A DNA stretch of 10,311 nt. Source: Parcubacteria group bacterium. GTDB taxonomy: Bacteria; Patescibacteriota; Minisyncoccia; Moranbacterales; JAKLHP01. This document shows positions 1 through 6,464 of the stretch, in pieces. The position numbers and the translations under genes are program-made. The stretch is from contig JBBABD010000027.1 of assembly GCA_041657845.1 (NCBI GenBank), positions 1 to 10,311 on the forward strand. Direction: 5' to 3'. The notes beneath the pieces were generated by a model. It saw only the letters and a list, made by a program, of their open reading frames with translations, was not told the origin of the DNA and searched no databases. Numbering within the stretch: the stretch's first letter is position 1; the number at the start of each line of letters is the position of its first letter.

Positions 1-191
1 TTTCCAAAATTAGTTCCTCCACCACCTGCCAACAAAGTTGTCAAAGCGTTTATACCTGCATTGACTAAAATGTTACTGTCAATTTCTTTTCTTTCAAACG
101 CCTTTCCAAGTTTTACGTCTTCATCATTAGCAAATTTTTCCAATAACCAAGTCGCTTTCCAATTGCCCTTTTCTCTTAATCCTTTATCCAT
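1..191 (-). CDS. Partial phage structural-type protein, N-terminal 63 residues
   Basis: The gene starts with ATG at 189-191 and runs off the left edge, so only its N-terminus is visible. The first 35 residues are charged and probably helical. They are followed by SNILVNAGINALTTLLAGGG and then a Thr-Asn-Phe-Gly stretch. From memory, a segment of this kind ('N-x-G-x-x-x-L-x-x-L-x-x-G') occurs near the N-terminus of a widespread uncharacterised phage protein found among late structural genes, in which a Gly-Val-Gly-Asp motif follows; that part would lie beyond the window. The start is four bases after the stop of the preceding gene, so it is probably co-transcribed and translationally coupled. 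The leader is AT-rich, with only a weak AAGG. Function is unknown; a role in the virion is inferred from position. Confidence 0.75.
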   Translation of the reverse strand, partial: MDKGLREKGNWKATWLLEKFANDEDVKLGKAFERKEIDSNILVNAGINALTTLLAGGGGTNFG

Positions 192-195
192 ATTA

Positions 196-378
196 TTATT
201 TTACCTTTTTTAATGATTCGTTGTAAGCCTTGTCTTTGGCTTCCTCTACTTCAACAGCCTCGACTCGCTGTTTAATTTCATCAACTCCCTCCAAAAACTT
301 TTGCGCAACGCTCAACTTCACTTGGCAGTAAGCATTGGCGAAAGGATTGAAGATTGATACCATTTTTTCTTCGCTCAT
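196..378 (-). CDS. Small conserved-looking phage protein, 60 residues
   Basis: This is a short soluble protein with no signal peptide or membrane segment. Residues 6-19 (MVSIFNPFANAYCQ) resemble the opening of small head-region phage proteins that begin 'V-x-x-F-N-P-x-x-N-x-Y'. The remainder (residues 22-60) is charged, rich in Glu and Lys, and probably a single long helix. ATG at 376-378 is taken as the start. A second ATG (codon 6, 361-363) sits immediately before the conserved-looking part and is a possible alternative. The leader, TTAATTTAAGTTTACAAAT, has no Shine-Dalgarno sequence. A hairpin (409-441) separates it from the gene upstream. It lies in the late operon after the capsid gene, so a head-completion or accessory virion role is possible, but no function can be assigned. 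Confidence 0.7.
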   Translation of the reverse strand: MSEEKMVSIFNPFANAYCQVKLSVAQKFLEGVDEIKQRVEAVEVEEAKDKAYNESLKKVK

Positions 379-408
379 ATTTGTAAACTTAAATTAATTA
401 TTATATCA

Positions 409-441
409 ACTGGGGCAGAACGAAAGGAGAACTACCCCAGT
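409..441 (-). terminator. Hairpin between two small genes (7-bp stem, 19-nt loop)
   Basis: ACTGGGG (409-415) is the perfect complement of CCCCAGT (435-441). The stem lies nine bases after the stop codon of the 85-residue gene. In the minus-strand transcript no U-run follows; the next bases are TGATATAATAATT. It is therefore not a canonical intrinsic terminator. It could be a weak or factor-dependent stop, an RNA-processing or stability element, or chance. The loop of the transcript carries CUCCUUUC. Confidence 0.3.
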
Positions 442-449
442 CGTCAACC

Positions 450-707
450 TTATTTTCTCGCTGATCGCTTTCGGGGTCGTAGCATTCTGTCCACTGGCGC
501 TTTCGTAATTTCTCTGTCCTCTATCCTTTCTTCTTTCTTCGGCTTCATTTGCTCGGCTATTCTCATTTGCTCCGATTTGCTACATTCCTTAACACAATTC
601 TTTTTTGTTAGTGTGTCAAATTGCTCCGGAGTTAATTCGACAACACTTCCTTTCTCTTGCAAAGTTCCTCCAAGATAGAACTTGCTAATGACTATTGCTT
701 TTGTCAT
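450..707 (-). CDS. Small protein: beta-rich phage module plus basic tail, 85 residues
   Basis: Residues 3-40 form a compact module: SKFYLGGTLQEKGSVVEL, a short helix, then L-T-K-K-N-C-V. This pattern ('K-x-F-Y-x-x-G-x-L-x-x-G-x-x-V-x-x', helix, 'L-x-K-K/G') is familiar from small phage head-region proteins and is predicted to be a small SH3-like or related beta fold. The same module is present, ungapped, at the C-terminus of the glycosyltransferase gene just upstream (residues 421-450 of that protein; 12 of 30 identical). Residues 41-85 are highly charged and end in a strongly basic segment (RMLRPRKRSARK) that could bind nucleic acid or an acidic capsid surface. ATG at 705-707 is 18 bases after the glycosyltransferase stop. 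The leader is AT-only, without a Shine-Dalgarno sequence. A virion-associated role is inferred; the exact function is unknown. Confidence 0.75.
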   Translation of the reverse strand: MTKAIVISKFYLGGTLQEKGSVVELTPEQFDTLTKKNCVKECSKSEQMRIAEQMKPKKEERIEDREITKAPVDRMLRPRKRSARK

Positions 708-725
708 AGTTTTTATATTAAAAAA

Positions 726-2084
726 TTAATTAATACACCCCTTTTTTCTTAGCAACTCCTTATCTTCTAAAGCTACATCGACCTCGTTCCCCTCACCGTA
801 TAGCTTCCCTTTATAGTAGAACTTTGTCTTTGCAACAAACTTTGTTAAAAAATTCACTTTATCTAATCTGCTTGATTTTTTCTCTCTTTGAAATTTCATT
901 TTCGGCAATTTCTTTCCCCACATTTTTTCCGCAAGTTCTTCCATTTTTCCAGCGTAGTTGAATCTTCCCTCACTCTTGCTTAGAAAATGTATCATTGGAT
1001 TTTCTACATATCCGAATGTCATTCCCATTTCATTTGCCCGTAAAAATAAATCTCTATCCTCGCACCCGTTTTTAAATATCTCATTCAGTCCTCCCAGTTT
1101 TTCCCACGCCTTGCGCTTGACTTTAAAACAATATCCTGACGGCACATCTACATCTACCAAATACGCGGACAAAAATGCTTTCATATTATTCTCTCGATTG
1201 TGTCCTATCCCGTAAAATGTATTTCTTAATTCTGGAATGAACTGCGCTACTCCCGTAATATCCGAATCGTCCTCAACCATTGCCTTTAAAACATCTTCTA
1301 TCGGCTCTGTATCATCGTTTAGAAATATAATGTTATCAGTCGTTGCTATCCTTGCGCCCTTATTGCAATTCTCGGCGAATGTTCCGCCGGAAACAATTAT
1401 TATGTTAAAATTCCTATTCGATATTCTTTCTAGGCAACCCCACAAATATTTATGCTGATCGTGGTGTGGGATAACTATATCCGCTATCTTAATTTTCAAA
1501 TGTTTTTCAAATAATTCTTTTTTAGCGTCTTGATGGTTTTTTCCCATTGAAATTCCGTGCGGTCTGTTTTTTGTTTTGAATAAAATCTTATCCACAAATA
1601 CTGGCTTGAATCCCGCCCGTGTAATTCTTATCCATAAATCCCAGTCATTAAATCTATCTCGCTTTTCGTCAAATACTGGATTGACTTCCGCCCGTATCAA
1701 TGACATTGTGCTAATTCCGCAAAACCATTCTAGGTATGCCTCGCTCCATTTATCTTCCGGAATAGCGCCTTTGTTTTTATTGAACTCAACACTATCAATA
1801 GTGAATCTTCCAAACGCCCAGCTCGCTTCCTTATTTTCTTTTAGCGCCTTGTATAAATTTTCTATGCAGTCTTTTTCTAGCGCCAAGTCATTGTCGCAAA
1901 AAAATATGAACTTTCCTTTCGCTTTTTTATATCCTGTATTCCTAGCCCAACTTGCACCTTTCCCGTCTTTATCTATCACTTCTATTATTTGCAAATTCTT
2001 ATAGGTTTGTTTTTTCAAATAAGGTAAGGTTTCGTTTTTTTCTCCTGCCCTATTTGGAATTATTACAGAAATTAATTCTTTCAT
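726..2084 (-). CDS. Tandem GT-A (family 2-like) glycosyltransferase with C-terminal phage module
   Basis: This is a probable bifunctional cytoplasmic enzyme that transfers sugars from nucleotide-sugar donors. Domain 1 (about residues 3-198) starts with the GT2-type strand ISVIIPNR. It has a DxD-type metal/donor site in FFCDNDLAL (D64, D66), and RFNDWDLWIRITRAGF (144-159) corresponds to the acceptor/catalytic 'ED-x-D-L-x-x-R' region. Domain 2 (about 200-395) repeats this fold: ADIVIPHHDQ, then FLNDDTEP (D257, D258), then GCEDRDLFLRANEMG (340-354). Residues 396-415 are a basic linker. Residues 416-452 match the N-terminal half of the next gene's product. There is no signal peptide or membrane helix. 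The gene sits directly after the capsid gene, separated by 69 bases containing a hairpin, and has no Shine-Dalgarno sequence. The sugars and acceptor are unknown; virion protein glycosylation is an attractive inference. Confidence 0.88.
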   Translation of the reverse strand: MKELISVIIPNRAGEKNETLPYLKKQTYKNLQIIEVIDKDGKGASWARNTGYKKAKGKFIFFCDNDLALEKDCIENLYKALKENKEASWAFGRFTIDSVEFNKNKGAIPEDKWSEAYLEWFCGISTMSLIRAEVNPVFDEKRDRFNDWDLWIRITRAGFKPVFVDKILFKTKNRPHGISMGKNHQDAKKELFEKHLKIKIADIVIPHHDQHKYLWGCLERISNRNFNIIIVSGGTFAENCNKGARIATTDNIIFLNDDTEPIEDVLKAMVEDDSDITGVAQFIPELRNTFYGIGHNRENNMKAFLSAYLVDVDVPSGYCFKVKRKAWEKLGGLNEIFKNGCEDRDLFLRANEMGMTFGYVENPMIHFLSKSEGRFNYAGKMEELAEKMWGKKLPKMKFQREKKSSRLDKVNFLTKFVAKTKFYYKGKLYGEGNEVDVALEDKELLRKKGCIN

Positions 2085-2097
2085 ATGCTTTTGCGAC

Positions 2098-2123
2098 GGG
2101 GCGAGTGTTTTTCAACTCGCCCC
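2098..2123 (-). terminator. Perfect 9-bp GC-rich hairpin after the capsid gene
   Basis: GGGGCGAGT (2098-2106) and ACTCGCCCC (2115-2123) are exact inverted repeats around an 8-nt loop. They lie between the capsid stop codon and the start of the tandem glycosyltransferase. In the minus-strand transcript the stem is followed by GTCGCAAAAGC, with no U-tract. Simple intrinsic termination is therefore unlikely. Partial attenuation, 3'-end protection of the abundant capsid message or processing are all possible. It is clearly more GC-rich than its surroundings. Confidence 0.45.
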
Positions 2124-2153
2124 AGCCCCCTAAATTAAGTTATTTAGTTTTAC

Positions 2154-3296
2154 TTAGTAGGCGGACGGAACATCAAGAATAACAGCAGCTTGCTTCATCG
2201 CCATATCGCCGTCAACTCTCTTGACCAAACGAATGGTAATTTCGTCGTATCTGAATCTATCGTGAATCGAAGCGTCAACGGTAATGCCCTCTCTATCTCC
2301 AATGTAATACCAGCTGAAATCAACGAATGCCAAATCTCCTTTATCTCCCAAGTCAGAACATTTTTCAGTTTCAATGAACGGCTTACCTTTCAAAGTAACG
2401 GCAGCCTCGGACTTCAAAGATTCTGATAGCAAAGGACGTTTGTCGGTTGTGCTTACAGTCAATCCGTCAATGTATTGGATAGCGCCAGTGCTACCAATCC
2501 ATACAGCTTTCTTTCTGAATACAGGTTTCAAAGCATAGAACATATCGTTAATGTCTTTGCCTGAAATCTGATCGGCTACTTCTCGGTTTATAACAGCGAT
2601 ATCTCCGTCAACCAAAATTCCGTTCGGGTGAGCTCCACCAACACCAGTCAAAAATTCCTGATCCTCGAAATATGCAGCAGCTCTTCCGAAAATATTGACA
2701 ACATAGTTCGCAAAGTCAATATTGCTGTCTGACAAAATTTCTCTCGATTCGGTTGTGAGCATAAGCATCTTTTTGGCAGTCAAGGAAATCTGAGTAAGTG
2801 TGAATTTCTTATCCGTAGTCGTTTCAGATTCTCCAACCCAAGAAACAACAACACCACCAAACTGACTCGCTGATTGGTCAAGTTTTCCACTCTTCCAAAC
2901 ATCGGACTTCATTTTGATAATGGTCGCTCTAGGTCTTACGATTGCTTCTTCTTCGATATAACTCAAAATAGAAGCTTCCAATTCTACCGGAACAGTATAA
3001 CCTCCGTCTGCATCAGTCGTTTCGTTAAAAGCAGCTTTGTCAATAGTTCCTCCCATTAAAAGAGTCTTGAAGTTATCGCAAAACTTTTCCATTTCACTTC
3101 CCAACTGAACGAAAGGAGCTTTCACTCTTTCAACTTTCATTATAGATTTTTCTCCAATTTCCTTTATGTCCTTGATAATTTTTTCGTCGCCTTTAGTTTC
3201 TTCCTTGACGATAGATTTTATCTCTTCCATTTTTTTGGAAACAGCATCGCCAACGGAAGCACCAATGGCTTCGAGTTGTTCTTTTGTAAATTCCAT
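2154..3296 (-). CDS. Major capsid protein, HK97 fold
   Basis: This forms the icosahedral shell. At 380 residues the length is normal for the family (Phage_capsid type). Residues 1-75 are Lys/Glu-rich and helical, matching the delta (scaffolding) domain usually removed by the prohead protease. The mature fold begins near ADGGYTVPVELEASIL (96-111), followed by EEAIVRPRATI, VSWVGESE (152-158, E-loop region), and TLTAKK-like and GVGGAHPNGIL (217-227) segments. The C-terminus, ITIRLVKRVDGDMAMKQAAV, is the usual final part of the A/P domains. By position relative to GGYTVP, cleavage near K87-A88 would correspond to the HK97 site; this is inference. The gene follows the protease after 27 bases and has an AT-rich leader (TAATTAAGATTTATTAGT) without a Shine-Dalgarno sequence. 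That is surprising for what should be the most highly expressed gene. Confidence 0.96.
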   Translation of the reverse strand: MEFTKEQLEAIGASVGDAVSKKMEEIKSIVKEETKGDEKIIKDIKEIGEKSIMKVERVKAPFVQLGSEMEKFCDNFKTLLMGGTIDKAAFNETTDADGGYTVPVELEASILSYIEEEAIVRPRATIIKMKSDVWKSGKLDQSASQFGGVVVSWVGESETTTDKKFTLTQISLTAKKMLMLTTESREILSDSNIDFANYVVNIFGRAAAYFEDQEFLTGVGGAHPNGILVDGDIAVINREVADQISGKDINDMFYALKPVFRKKAVWIGSTGAIQYIDGLTVSTTDKRPLLSESLKSEAAVTLKGKPFIETEKCSDLGDKGDLAFVDFSWYYIGDREGITVDASIHDRFRYDEITIRLVKRVDGDMAMKQAAVILDVPSAY

Positions 3297-3323
3297 ACTA
3301 ATAAATCTTAATTATTAAATCCC

Positions 3324-4190
3324 CTACTTCTTCCTCAAATTTAGCAATAGCGATTCTATTGCCTTGTTCGCAATTTTCGCAAGTGTCGCAGAGTCCAGCT
3401 CGGGAGCTTTTTCTGCCTCGGTAGCTTTTGTTCGACCTTGTTCTGCATTTACTCCGGACTTGTCGTCAGCTGATTCATTAGTAGCTTCCAACAAATCATT
3501 TAGTGGAGTTAGCGCAGCTTCCATAGCCCCGATTGCACTAGATATTAAATCACGATTTTTCTTACTCAATACTTTTCCTGCTTTTACTTCAATGTCTTTC
3601 TTAAATTTTTCTAATTCGCTTTTTGTGAAAATAACTTTTTCTTCTTCCTCTCCGTCTTTTTTTTCTTCTTCAATTTTATCATTCTTTATATTTTTCTGCA
3701 AATCTAATATCGACTTCATAACCAATCCGCACTTCATTTGCTTCGCCCCAGTCAATAATGCCTCTGCGTATGCCGGAACATTTACCCAACTTACTTCCAA
3801 TAATTCCTGTTTCAAAAAGTCCACTCCGCTATCATTGAATTTATAATCCAATGGTCTGAACCCAACTGAAAATGCTCTAAGAAATCCATTTTCGGCAAGG
3901 GTCTTAATCTCTTGCGCAAAAGGTGTCGGCGCAAACTCGCCTTTCATTTTCAATTCCTTTCCCTCTACCCAAGTCTTTGTAGCCCGTCCGATTGTCGGGG
4001 TGTAGTGATCGTGCGCCCAAAGTATAACTGGATTTTTGTTGAACGCTTTGAGTTCCCAACCAGCAGGGTCAATGGTATCTCCGTATCTATCCGTCTTAAT
4101 ACCAGAAATGACGGCTTCAAAAGTTCCGTCTTCATTTACCCCTTTAAAAACTATTTCCCCTAGCCCAAAATATTTCTCTTCGATTTTCAT
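3324..4190 (-). CDS. Prohead protease (HK97 / S78 family) with fused scaffold-like tail
   Basis: This protease matures the procapsid by removing the delta domain of the capsid protein and then itself. Residues 10-150 carry the family signature: FEAVISGIKTDRYGDTIDP (24-42), the histidine region VILWAHDHYTPTIGRA (55-70; H60 or H62), the catalytic serine in FLRAFSVGFRP (103-113; S108), and LLEVSWVNVPAYAEAL (130-145). Residues 155-288 are low-complexity and charged: an Asp/Glu/Lys stretch at 170-185, then a helical region with AGKVLSKKNRDLISSAI (204-220). This tail replaces a separate scaffold gene, which is absent here. It lies 18 bases after the portal gene stop and ends in TAG. The leader TTTTAATTTAAGAAT has no Shine-Dalgarno sequence. 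Confidence 0.95.
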   Translation of the reverse strand: MKIEEKYFGLGEIVFKGVNEDGTFEAVISGIKTDRYGDTIDPAGWELKAFNKNPVILWAHDHYTPTIGRATKTWVEGKELKMKGEFAPTPFAQEIKTLAENGFLRAFSVGFRPLDYKFNDSGVDFLKQELLEVSWVNVPAYAEALLTGAKQMKCGLVMKSILDLQKNIKNDKIEEEKKDGEEEEKVIFTKSELEKFKKDIEVKAGKVLSKKNRDLISSAIGAMEAALTPLNDLLEATNESADDKSGVNAEQGRTKATEAEKAPELDSATLAKIANKAIESLLLNLRKK

Positions 4191-4208
4191 ATTCTTAAAT
4201 TAAAATAA

Positions 4209-6404
4209 TTATTTAATTACTGGCAGGACTGTGCACCTGCAGTTGATTATATTTCCAGCACTTCCCTCAGGGTCGCCCGGATAAGAGAGTTCTTCCCCGT
4301 CAACCTTAAACTTCTTGTCTAAGTCCACTTTCTGCCCGTCAGCCCCAGCGTGGGAGGCTCTGCACTTACTGTCGAGGGTTGCCAACCATTCTTTTTGGTC
4401 AACTACTCCGCTTTGTTCGTAGCCGAATGTAGAACCTGCATTATTGGCTGATAGCACTTCCGTTCTTGCAATAGTTTTAGAACTGCTTAAAATTCTCAAT
4501 TCGTAAACTTGCACCACTCGCTTCGCCAAATCTTTTATACTCTCTCCCTCTAGCACTCCCTCGGCTAAAGTATTTTTAACTTTGTCAATAGTTGTTTCGT
4601 TGACTTCTTCCGCAAATTTCGTGGACTTCATTTTAATAAATTCTGCGGTAGTCGGGTCGCTTATATCGAAATCTTTTTTGATAGATTTTTCGCCAACCTG
4701 CGCCATAGCATTTTCCCCAGCCTCTTTCACAATATCCGTAATCACTGGCGTGGCTCTCTTTACAAATATTTTAACCTCTTTTTCAAAATTAAGCAATTCC
4801 AAATCACTGCCCTTGACAGATTTTCCAAGTCCTGATTTTTTCAAAGCCTCTAGCGCTCTCTCTCTTTGTTCCTCGAAAAGTTTTTGCACTATGCTTTTAA
4901 ATTTCTTTTCCCAACCAGTAATGCTTTTATCAAATTCGTGCCACAAAACTTCTCTTTGCTCTTGCGTATATTTTTCTTTGTCCTCGACTTTCTTTTCTGC
5001 ATTTTCAACTGCAATCTTTTTTATAGTTTTGACAACTTCAATAGTAATCTGGTTTATCAAACTCTCTCTAAGCCTCAAAGTTTTTCTACCGCGCATTGCC
5101 CGTTTGTAAATAGCTTTCAGTTTTATTTCTTTCTTCTTATCATAAAAATCTTTAGCTTTCACATCTCCGCCAATTTTCATAACCGCAACACTTCCCATTT
5201 TAACAATAGATTTTTCGTCGCCAGAAGTTGGCGCAACATCAGAACCCATTGGCATTAAATTCAAAGCCTGATAAATATAATCTCCCCCGTCTATCGGGTC
5301 ATAGCCCTCTTCCATTCTGATCTCATTCGTAGTCAACCATTTGTTGTGCGCCTTTGTGTAGTGGTCGTCTTTCGCAGCATCGTCGTCAGGTGTCGGGTCT
5401 AAACTCATTAACAATAAATCTTCTCCAAATTCAGGAACTAATCTCACATTCAAAACATCTGTTATTTTTTCCATTTTCGGTCTGATAGTTTCCGAAAGGA
5501 AAACATACAGCCCAGCATCAGCATTGGCTCTGCTCACATCGTCCGTAATTGCCATAACCGCTTTGCTTGTTCCGAGTGCCATTAAAATATCGTCCCGATT
5601 TGCAATTCGCATATTTGCAAAATCCATATCTTTCTGATTGACAGATACTTGTTTGTAATCGAGCCCGTGCGAAAGAACTGCAACACGACTGGCATTTTCC
5701 CAGCCTCCGTATTTTCTAACCCAATTATTTTTAATTTCTTCTCTATCGTCTTTTCCAATTTTTGATTGTGTAGTCAATACAGCATCTGGTCTAGCTGAAT
5801 TGTAAAAAAATCTTGTGTTCCATTTTTTGGCATACACGTCTGACCTTATTGTTTCCATTACGGACTGAACTGCGCCGTAGCCGTAATAATCTGAAAGAGG
5901 GTCAGGCTCTTTGAAGTGAATAACATCTTCGGCTGGAAATCTTTGTTCCTTTCCACCGTTTGTGAATTTGTAATACGCAATACTCCCGTCAGCAGCCGGA
6001 ACTATTTTTGTCAAGTCTGGTCGCATTAGCCAAAGTTCGATAACTTTCCCTACTCCATTTCTTGCCTTATACCAATAGCACTGCCCAAGCAGTGATAAAT
6101 AAATAGAAGTAATTTCTTGAAGTTGTGATCCTGTCATTATTGGATTTGGATTTGATAACAGGTCATAAATTTCGTGCTGTTCCAATTCTTTCGCTTTTAA
6201 TCCTCTGAGTTGATATAACTCAAATTCTATCGTGGACATTTTCTCCCCGATTTTTTTCGTGCAAGAGTGAACCAATGAACTGGCTCTAAAACTTTCCAAG
6301 TAATCTTTTGTCTGTGGAGCTGGAACTTCTATGCCGGAAATAAACGAACTCCCAAGCAATAACTTTTCTTTAAAACCCTGTAAGAGTTTTTGTAGTATTC
6401 CCAT
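4209..6404 (-). CDS. Portal protein fused to a MuF-type head morphogenesis domain
   Basis: At 731 residues this is far longer than a typical HK97-type portal (about 380-450). Residues 30-390 form the portal ring subunit: HSCTKKIGEKMSTIEFELY, SNPNPIMTG (84-92), IHFKEPDPLSDYYGYGAV (162-179), FFYNSARPDAVLTT (199-212), and the closing TTNEIRMEEGYDPIDGGD (358-375) with ALNLMPMG. Residues 405-600 are helical and charged. Residues 605-731 are a MuF domain: TIARTEVLSANNAGS (644-658), KEWLATLDSKCRASHAGADG (671-690), YPGDPEGSAGN (708-718) and terminal INCRCTVLPV. C681, H685, C722 and C724 could bind a metal. Portals form the dodecameric DNA gateway; MuF proteins enter the head and act in assembly. The two are often neighbouring genes, and here they are one uninterrupted frame. 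ATG at 6402-6404 has no Shine-Dalgarno sequence. Confidence 0.95.
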   Translation of the reverse strand: MGILQKLLQGFKEKLLLGSSFISGIEVPAPQTKDYLESFRASSLVHSCTKKIGEKMSTIEFELYQLRGLKAKELEQHEIYDLLSNPNPIMTGSQLQEITSIYLSLLGQCYWYKARNGVGKVIELWLMRPDLTKIVPAADGSIAYYKFTNGGKEQRFPAEDVIHFKEPDPLSDYYGYGAVQSVMETIRSDVYAKKWNTRFFYNSARPDAVLTTQSKIGKDDREEIKNNWVRKYGGWENASRVAVLSHGLDYKQVSVNQKDMDFANMRIANRDDILMALGTSKAVMAITDDVSRANADAGLYVFLSETIRPKMEKITDVLNVRLVPEFGEDLLLMSLDPTPDDDAAKDDHYTKAHNKWLTTNEIRMEEGYDPIDGGDYIYQALNLMPMGSDVAPTSGDEKSIVKMGSVAVMKIGGDVKAKDFYDKKKEIKLKAIYKRAMRGRKTLRLRESLINQITIEVVKTIKKIAVENAEKKVEDKEKYTQEQREVLWHEFDKSITGWEKKFKSIVQKLFEEQRERALEALKKSGLGKSVKGSDLELLNFEKEVKIFVKRATPVITDIVKEAGENAMAQVGEKSIKKDFDISDPTTAEFIKMKSTKFAEEVNETTIDKVKNTLAEGVLEGESIKDLAKRVVQVYELRILSSSKTIARTEVLSANNAGSTFGYEQSGVVDQKEWLATLDSKCRASHAGADGQKVDLDKKFKVDGEELSYPGDPEGSAGNIINCRCTVLPVIK

Positions 6405-6410
6405 ATTTTT

Positions 6411-6446
6411 TTGATATCGCTTAACCCCTAGACAATTATTGATATC
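6411..6446. repeat. Direct repeat TTGATATC x2 in the TerL-portal gap
   Basis: TTGATATC occurs at 6411-6418 and again at 6439-6446, within the 60-base gap between the large terminase and portal genes. Because GATATC is a palindrome, the copies could also pair as a 6-bp stem around a 22-nt spacer. No clear promoter boxes accompany it. It may be a weak regulatory site or chance in AT-rich DNA. Confidence 0.2.
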
Positions 6447-6464
6447 TATATTTTACTAATTATT

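Noticed and set aside
400..405. TATAAT on the minus strand upstream of the 60-residue gene as a -10 box
   Set aside because: The hexamer 17 bases upstream (TCCTTT) does not resemble TTGACA, and such matches are expected by chance in AT-rich leaders.
423..429. A good Shine-Dalgarno sequence (AAAGGAG) on the plus strand
   Set aside because: No start codon lies within the next 5-12 bases on the plus strand, and no plausible gene follows. It is the complement of the hairpin loop.
2098..2123. Reading the hairpin as a classical rho-independent terminator
   Set aside because: No U-run follows the stem on either strand, so only a hairpin of uncertain role is claimed.
958..2182. Plus-strand open frames opposite the tandem glycosyltransferase
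   Set aside because: Same strand-mirror effect; composition is Ser/Leu/Phe-rich and no domain is recognisable.
3364..5258. Several plus-strand open frames of 130-175 codons opposite the protease and portal genes
   Set aside because: They are Ser/Phe-rich mirror translations of Lys/Glu-rich coding sequence, overlap certain genes fully and show no family motifs.
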